From Candidatus Kerfeldbacteria bacterium RIFOXYC2_FULL_38_9 (GTDB taxonomy: Bacteria > Patescibacteriota > Patescibacteriia > UBA9570 > XYC2-FULL-38-9): a stretch of 9,215 bases of DNA. The position numbers and the translations under genes are program-made. Positions 5,084-9,215 of this stretch are shown here, piece by piece (the first letter of the stretch is position 1; the number at the start of each line of letters is the position of its first letter). Below the pieces are notes generated by a model. It saw nothing but the letters and a program-made list of their open reading frames with translations, had not been told where the DNA came from and made no database searches. The stretch is taken from positions 1-9,215 of the forward strand of contig MHKJ01000012.1 in assembly GCA_001818355.1 (NCBI GenBank). Direction: 5' to 3'.

Positions 5084-6627
5084 TTTTTTATAATAAGTGA
5101 TTGACCGTCCATTTCTTCTGGAATGTTTACACCCATAAGTTCCAGAATAGTGGGGGCAATATCTTTTAAACTGCCACTTTCCCAGATCTTAACATTTTTC
5201 TTTTCTTTGTCAACCAGAATAAACGGTACAAAATTATCTGTGTGTTGTGTATGAGCAGTGTTGTTTTTATAGTCCCACATTACTTCCGCATCACCATGAT
5301 CCGCGCAAATCAGTAAAATAGCATTTTGTTTTTGCACTGCTTGATAAAGCAAGCCCACGGCTTTATCTATGGTTTCACAACCTTTAATAGTAGCCGCTTT
5401 ATTACCGGTGTGTCCCAACATATCGGCGTTACAGATATTGGCCACATAAAAATCGTATTTTTTTTGCGCTAGCTGTTTTACTAAATCTTGAGCGATAGGC
5501 ACAGCTTGCATTTCTGGTTTTAAATCAAAAGTTGCTATTTTATCCGAAGGAATTAAATGGCGATCTTCTCCTAAAAAAGGCTTTACGCGCATGCCGTTGA
5601 ATACTTGAGTAACAAAAACCCATTTTTCTGTTTCAGTGACTCGATATTGAGTATATCCCCGGGCACTTAAGACCGCTCCCAAGATATTTTTCATTTCAGT
5701 CTCTGAGCGAGTGAAAGCGGTTGGCGCCGGCATTTGATCATAATAAGGCATGGTGGCCACGTAATGAATTTTAATCTGTTTTTTTCTTACAAAATTAGAA
5801 AAATCAGGCTCAATTAAAGCTTGGGTGATTTCGATCTCTCGGTCTATACGATAATTAAAATTGATGACGGCGTCGTTATTTTTAAAATAGCCCTCAGGCT
5901 CTATCAGGGTGGGTTTGATAAATTCATCACTTTCTTGGTTTTGTCGTGCCAGCCGGATAGCTTCTTCAATATTTTTAGCTGTTCGTTGTCCTTGGCCATG
6001 AGCGAGTAAATCATAAGCCTGTTGCACTCGTTCCCAACGATGATCGCGATCCATGACAAAATAACGACCCTGCACGCTGACTATCAGTCCCACCTTGTTT
6101 TTTTTGATAGCGCTCTGCAAACGCTTAATATATATTGGCAAAGATTCCGGCGGCGTGTCTCGTCCATCGCTAAACACATGAATCAGAACCTGTTCTTTTT
6201 TAAGGCCTTCTTTAGCCGCTAAAGTTAAAAGTTTGTGCGCCAGCGCATCATAAGAGTGCACGCCGGCATCTGACAGAAGACCCATGAGATGAAGGCGAGA
6301 CTTATTTTTTTTCACTTTTAACACAGCTTCTGTATAAGCCTTATTAGTTAATACAGCATTGGTAGCAATGGCTTGTTTGATTTGAATTTGTGGCAGTAAA
6401 ACATTACGACCGGCACCCATAATCAAATGTCCCATTTCGGTAGAGCCTTGATGACCCGGCGTGAGACCGATGTGTGTACCGGCCGCACCAATTGGACCAT
6501 TGGGATAATTAGCTAAAAGGTAATCAATATTTGGTGTTTTGGCCAAAAAAATAGCGTTATGAGCATCATCTTCTCCTAAGCCCCAGCCATCTAAAATCAA
6601 TAAAATTATTGGTCTCTTAACTTTCAT
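5080..6627 (-). CDS. gpmI: 2,3-bisphosphoglycerate-independent phosphoglycerate mutase (GpmI)
   Basis: Interconverts 3- and 2-phosphoglycerate in lower glycolysis through a phospho-enzyme in an alkaline-phosphatase-type domain. The protein has 515 residues, the usual iPGM length. Visible motifs are LDGWG (12-16, metal Asp13), the nucleophile loop GSTEMGH (61-67), GVHS with His124, SDGRDTPP (153-160), GRYFVMDRDHRW (187-198), NYRIDR (258-263), ETEK with Lys335, ADMLGH (401-406, metal Asp402 and His406), ADHGDAE (442-448, Asp443 and His444) and a C-terminal TAHT (457-460). Anchored on Asp13 and the following EMGH, Thr63 aligns with the catalytic Ser of the family. The ATG at 6627 is chosen because MKVKRP leads directly into the first strand; an in-frame TTG at 6681 would overlap the upstream gene by 46 bp. 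The upstream gene ends 8 nt before the start, and murI overlaps its TGA stop. Only a weak, distant AGGG precedes the start. Confidence 0.92.
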   Translation of the reverse strand: MKVKRPIILLILDGWGLGEDDAHNAIFLAKTPNIDYLLANYPNGPIGAAGTHIGLTPGHQGSTEMGHLIMGAGRNVLLPQIQIKQAIATNAVLTNKAYTEAVLKVKKNKSRLHLMGLLSDAGVHSYDALAHKLLTLAAKEGLKKEQVLIHVFSDGRDTPPESLPIYIKRLQSAIKKNKVGLIVSVQGRYFVMDRDHRWERVQQAYDLLAHGQGQRTAKNIEEAIRLARQNQESDEFIKPTLIEPEGYFKNNDAVINFNYRIDREIEITQALIEPDFSNFVRKKQIKIHYVATMPYYDQMPAPTAFTRSETEMKNILGAVLSARGYTQYRVTETEKWVFVTQVFNGMRVKPFLGEDRHLIPSDKIATFDLKPEMQAVPIAQDLVKQLAQKKYDFYVANICNADMLGHTGNKAATIKGCETIDKAVGLLYQAVQKQNAILLICADHGDAEVMWDYKNNTAHTQHTDNFVPFILVDKEKKNVKIWESGSLKDIAPTILELMGVNIPEEMDGQSLIIKK

Positions 6628-6635
6628 AATTTTTT

Positions 6636-8009
6636 TTAAGCCCTGATTAAAGCTAATAATTCTTGAGTTTTTTCTTGACAAAGCTCTGGAGTTTTAGCTT
6701 CTAAATTTAAACGTAATTTGGCTTCGGTATTTGAAGCCCTTACATTAAACCAAAAATCAGAATATTCCAGGGTAATACCATCCAGCTGAGAAACGGTTTG
6801 GGCCTCAGCTTGGTATTTTTTTAAAATTTTAGCCATTACTCCCGCTTTATCTTCTACGTCTGAATTTATTTCTCCGGATTGATAATATTTTCGTAAAGGC
6901 CGAACTTGATCAGCGATAGTTTGGTCTGAGACGCTCCATTGTTGGAGTAATTTTAAAGTAACAATAACCGGCGCTTCAAAAAAACCAATCGGAGTTTTTA
7001 CAAAGAAATGTCCTGATGATTCACCGGCAAAAACCGCTCCGGTTTTTAAAGCCTGTTCTTTAATTAAAGAATGGCCGACGCGTGTTACTACGGGTTTTCC
7101 TCCGGCCGCCTCAATCATATCTTTGGTGATTTTCCCAGGACGAAGATCATAGCAAATTGCGGCCCCAGGATTGGTTTTTAGGAAAATTTGTGCCAGCAAG
7201 CCGCGAATAATTGATTGGTCAATAAGCTTGCCTTCGTTATCAAAATAAAAAATTCGATCACCATCGCCATCCGTAGCAATGCCCAAATCAGCTTTTTCCT
7301 GTTTTATTCTTTTCATTAAGCTCAAATTATTTTGTTCTTTAAAAGGATCAGCTTCGTGATTTGGAAAAGAGCCGTCAAGTTCAAAATTCATTTTAATAAC
7401 TTGACAGGGAAGCTCTTTAAATAATTCATTAAAATAAGTTGCGCCCATGCTGTTGGCCGCATCAATTACTATTTTAAAGGGCTTGATATTTTCTAAAGAA
7501 GAAAATTGAATAGCTGATTGGACGTGTTTTTTTACAATATCGCTCCTTGTTATTACCCGTCCCGGTTGCTGGTGATGGGGTAAAATTATCCCCTGTACTA
7601 TTTGATCGCGAATTTGTTTGATGCCGGTATTGCCACTCACCGGCAAGGCGCTGTGCCGCACCAGTTTAAGGCCGTTATATTCTTTGGGGTTGTGTGAGGC
7701 CGAAATCATCAAACCGCCGTCATAGTTAAATTCAGCCACGCTAAAATAAAACGCCGGCGTGGAAACCAAACCAACGTCTACCACGTTAATTCCTCTTTCT
7801 ACCAAGCCCGCTATTACTGATTTTGTTAAAGAAGGGCTGGAAAGGCGCATGTCTTGCGCCACCGCCAGAGTGAGGGTTTTATGAGGGTTTTCTTTTTTTA
7901 AAAGCTCTCCAAAAAATTGGGCTATTTTTTTTACTATCTCTTCGTCTAATTGTTTACCATAAATTCCGCGGATATCATAGGCCTTAAAAATATCAGCAAT
8001 ATTTTTCAT
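6636..8009 (-). CDS. Phosphomannomutase/phosphoglucomutase (ManB/AlgC class)
   Basis: Alpha-D-phosphohexomutase moving phosphate between C6 and C1 of mannose or glucose; the products are precursors of nucleotide sugars for glycans. The protein has 457 residues, typical for the family, and all four signature loops are intact: phosphoserine loop SASHNP (103-108, Ser105), metal loop DGDGDR (247-252), sugar-binding loop GESSGH (329-334) and C-terminal phosphate-binding loop RASNTE (424-429). The N-terminal FKAYDIRGIYG (8-18) is characteristic of the dual PMM/PGM group. GESSGH argues against phosphoglucosamine mutase, which usually has GEQSGH; final preference for mannose or glucose cannot be read from sequence. 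The ATG at 8009 has AAGGA just upstream, closely spaced. It starts 19 nt after the membrane-protein gene and ends 8 nt before gpmI, so it is probably cotranscribed with both. Confidence 0.92.
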   Translation of the reverse strand: MKNIADIFKAYDIRGIYGKQLDEEIVKKIAQFFGELLKKENPHKTLTLAVAQDMRLSSPSLTKSVIAGLVERGINVVDVGLVSTPAFYFSVAEFNYDGGLMISASHNPKEYNGLKLVRHSALPVSGNTGIKQIRDQIVQGIILPHHQQPGRVITRSDIVKKHVQSAIQFSSLENIKPFKIVIDAANSMGATYFNELFKELPCQVIKMNFELDGSFPNHEADPFKEQNNLSLMKRIKQEKADLGIATDGDGDRIFYFDNEGKLIDQSIIRGLLAQIFLKTNPGAAICYDLRPGKITKDMIEAAGGKPVVTRVGHSLIKEQALKTGAVFAGESSGHFFVKTPIGFFEAPVIVTLKLLQQWSVSDQTIADQVRPLRKYYQSGEINSDVEDKAGVMAKILKKYQAEAQTVSQLDGITLEYSDFWFNVRASNTEAKLRLNLEAKTPELCQEKTQELLALIRA

Positions 8010-8028
8010 TTTTCCTTGATTATTATAA

Positions 8029-9215
8029 TTATTTTTTTACCGCTTTTTTCTTTGGTTTTGTGCTGTTTGCTTTTTTCGTTTTGGTGGCTATCATTTTCGG
8101 CCGAGTTTTATGCGCTTCTATCATGCCGCCCGCGCCCCACAAGACCGCTAAGATCATAATCAACCAACCAAGCCAAGGCAATTGCATGAGTACAGACAAA
8201 ATGAAGTAGCCCACAATTAGACAGATAATTTGTTGTTTTTTTTCGTTTTGGAACTTGCCTTTTTGCACTAAGAAATGTCCCAGGTAAGCACCGGCAAATA
8301 ATTTTCCCAGAGCCAGGGATACTAGATAAAAAAGAGCTCCCAAAACCGCCAAAGGAATACCCACCAGCGTAAAGATTAGCATCAACAAGACAGTGGGGGC
8401 GGCAAAAAAGTAAATAGCGCCTTTAAACCAGGTTTTTTTTGGATTATTTTGCATTTCCGTTATGACGCGGCCGCTCCAAGTGGGCCAAATGAGAATAAGT
8501 AAAATGCCGATAACGACAAAGAAAAAATAGGATCGAATAAAAGAGTTGAATTTATGTTCTACTTGCTTGTTTTTTTGAACGGCCTCCTTGTTGGCTAAGG
8601 TGTGAGTAGTGATGTTTGTTGTTCCTTGCGTTTTAGCATCCAGGGAAAAAATTTCTGCGGAAAAATCCGCGGTTTTGGTAATATTAGCTGTTGCCCCGGT
8701 TGTAATTTTTGTTGCTTGAATATTGGCTTGATTATTTAAGGTGCCGTTTAACACCACCTCTGAGCCGCGGATAGTTGTTTCACCGTTTAAAGCGCCAGAG
8801 ATTGTTATTTTATTGGCATAAATATTGGTGTGGCCTAAAATTTTGGCCGCCTGGTTGATATTCACAACATCAGCCACAATCAACACGTTGCCAAATACAG
8901 TGGAGCTTAAATCAACAGTACCGGCGGCTATGCGCAAAGAATCAGCTACTGTGCCGTCAACAGTTACTTTGTTTCCCGCTACAAATAAATCTCCTGTTAC
9001 GGTGTTGGTTATTTCCACATTATTACCGGCTAAATAAGCATCCCCGTTGATTTGGGTATTTACACTTAAATAGTCACTGGCGGCAAAATAAGGAGCAGAG
9101 GATGTACTAAAAAGAGAATCATCAAATTCTTGAGCAGAAGAAGTATTGGGGTCGGGTAAAGAATCAGCAGTTGTGGCTTGCTCTGCAGATTCTGTTTGAT
9201 CTGCAGAGTCTGCCG
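8029..9215 (-). CDS. Bactofilin-like beta-helix protein with five C-terminal membrane helices (5' partial)
   Basis: The frame stays open to the window edge, so the N-terminus is missing; 394 residues are visible. A GTG at 9018 lies within a beta-helix rung and is not a credible start. Residues 1-48 are an acidic, Ser/Ala-rich linker. Residues 49-205 form nine rungs of mostly 17 residues, resembling bactofilin or polymer-forming repeats. Five hydrophobic helices follow at about 225-244, 265-283, 287-312, 327-345 and 346-365, and a Lys-rich tail ends the protein (366-394). The loops after helices 1 and 3 are basic. By the positive-inside rule this puts the tail and those loops in the cytoplasm and the beta-helix outside. 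A signal peptide would then be expected in the missing part. The layout resembles five-helix proteins with polymer-forming repeats seen in uncultured bacteria and archaea. A structural role in the cell surface is inferred; no enzymatic motif is visible. It lies 19 nt upstream of the hexose-phosphate mutase. Confidence 0.8.
   Translation of the reverse strand, partial: ADSADQTESAEQATTADSLPDPNTSSAQEFDDSLFSTSSAPYFAASDYLSVNTQINGDAYLAGNNVEITNTVTGDLFVAGNKVTVDGTVADSLRIAAGTVDLSSTVFGNVLIVADVVNINQAAKILGHTNIYANKITISGALNGETTIRGSEVVLNGTLNNQANIQATKITTGATANITKTADFSAEIFSLDAKTQGTTNITTHTLANKEAVQKNKQVEHKFNSFIRSYFFFVVIGILLILIWPTWSGRVITEMQNNPKKTWFKGAIYFFAAPTVLLMLIFTLVGIPLAVLGALFYLVSLALGKLFAGAYLGHFLVQKGKFQNEKKQQIICLIVGYFILSVLMQLPWLGWLIMILAVLWGAGGMIEAHKTRPKMIATKTKKANSTKPKKKAVKK
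8596..9069 (-). repeat. Nine beta-helix rungs with a ~51-bp coding period
   Basis: The protein reads as nine successive rungs beginning at residues 49, 66, 83, 100, 117, 136, 153, 170 and 189. Seven are exactly 17 residues; the fifth and eighth have 19. The loose pattern is V-x-I/V-x-G/N-T-V-x-G-D/N-x-x-I/V-x-A-x-x, as expected for a right-handed beta-helix with inward-facing Val, Ile and Leu. DNA copies are diverged, so the repeat is visible only in the protein. Confidence 0.75.
9160..9213 (-). repeat. Acidic Ser/Ala hexad linker repeat
   Basis: The visible N-terminal residues fall into six-residue units: ADSADQ, TESAEQ, ATTADS. At DNA level TCTGCAGA occurs at 9182-9189 and 9200-9207, 18 bp apart, matching a three-hexad offset in phase. 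The array runs off the window edge, so its full length is unknown. It probably forms a flexible extracellular spacer before the beta-helix. Confidence 0.5.

Noticed and set aside
4778..6222. Short plus-strand open frames opposite murI and gpmI
   Set aside because: They are 60-70 codons, antisense to conserved enzymes, and unsupported by start context or motifs.
7950..8159. Plus-strand hydrophobic open frame of 69 codons
   Set aside because: Its Phe/Leu richness is the reverse reading of the A+T-rich gene junction and the Lys-rich tail of the membrane protein.
8825..9037. Plus-strand open frame opposite the beta-helix rungs
   Set aside because: It mirrors the repetitive Val/Thr codons of the real minus-strand gene.
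1..9215. Search for tRNA or rRNA genes, CRISPR arrays, insertion sequences, toxin-antitoxin pairs or an integration site
   Set aside because: No cloverleaf-like arms, regular spacer repeats, transposase motifs or flanking repeats were seen; coding genes fill nearly all of the window.

Overview
The window is a compact, A+T-leaning bacterial segment with six protein genes in two convergent blocks and almost no intergenic DNA. There are no RNA genes, insertion sequences or CRISPR arrays. Short intergenic gaps, overlapping stops, divergent versions of core enzymes, lower-glycolysis and peptidoglycan genes beside large unfamiliar surface proteins, and the MurD N-terminal loop all suggest a Candidate Phyla Radiation (Patescibacteria) genome, perhaps Parcubacteria-like. 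This placement is inference. TGA ends the phosphoglycerate mutase gene at a sensible point, so a code that reads TGA as Gly or Trp is unlikely.

Plus strand, 1-4349. The 3' part of a large modular surface protein opens the window: at least four ~95-residue beta-sandwich-like repeats, a ZU5-like region ending in an HFS motif, and a very basic fibronectin type III domain. An intrinsic terminator at 2170-2201 closes it, and a possible promoter overlaps the terminator's T-run. Next come murD and, one base after its stop, a DUF218 (SanA/ElyC/YdcF-type) gene without the usual membrane anchor.

Minus strand, 9215-4346. This block looks like one operon. It begins with a 5'-truncated membrane protein carrying nine bactofilin-like beta-helix rungs and five membrane helices. 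A phosphomannomutase/phosphoglucomutase, a cofactor-independent phosphoglycerate mutase (gpmI) and glutamate racemase (murI) follow. The gaps are 19 nt, 8 nt and an ATGA overlap.

The two blocks meet tail to tail with interlocked stop codons at 4346-4349. MurI makes D-glutamate and MurD adds it to UDP-MurNAc-L-Ala, so supply and use of one metabolite face each other. The hexose-phosphate mutase could feed surface-glycan synthesis and GpmI serves lower glycolysis. The best leads are a Thr at the catalytic Ser position of GpmI, a Cys pair that is present or absent as a unit across the surface-protein repeats, the HFS motif in its ZU5-like region, and a bactofilin-like helix predicted to lie outside the cell.
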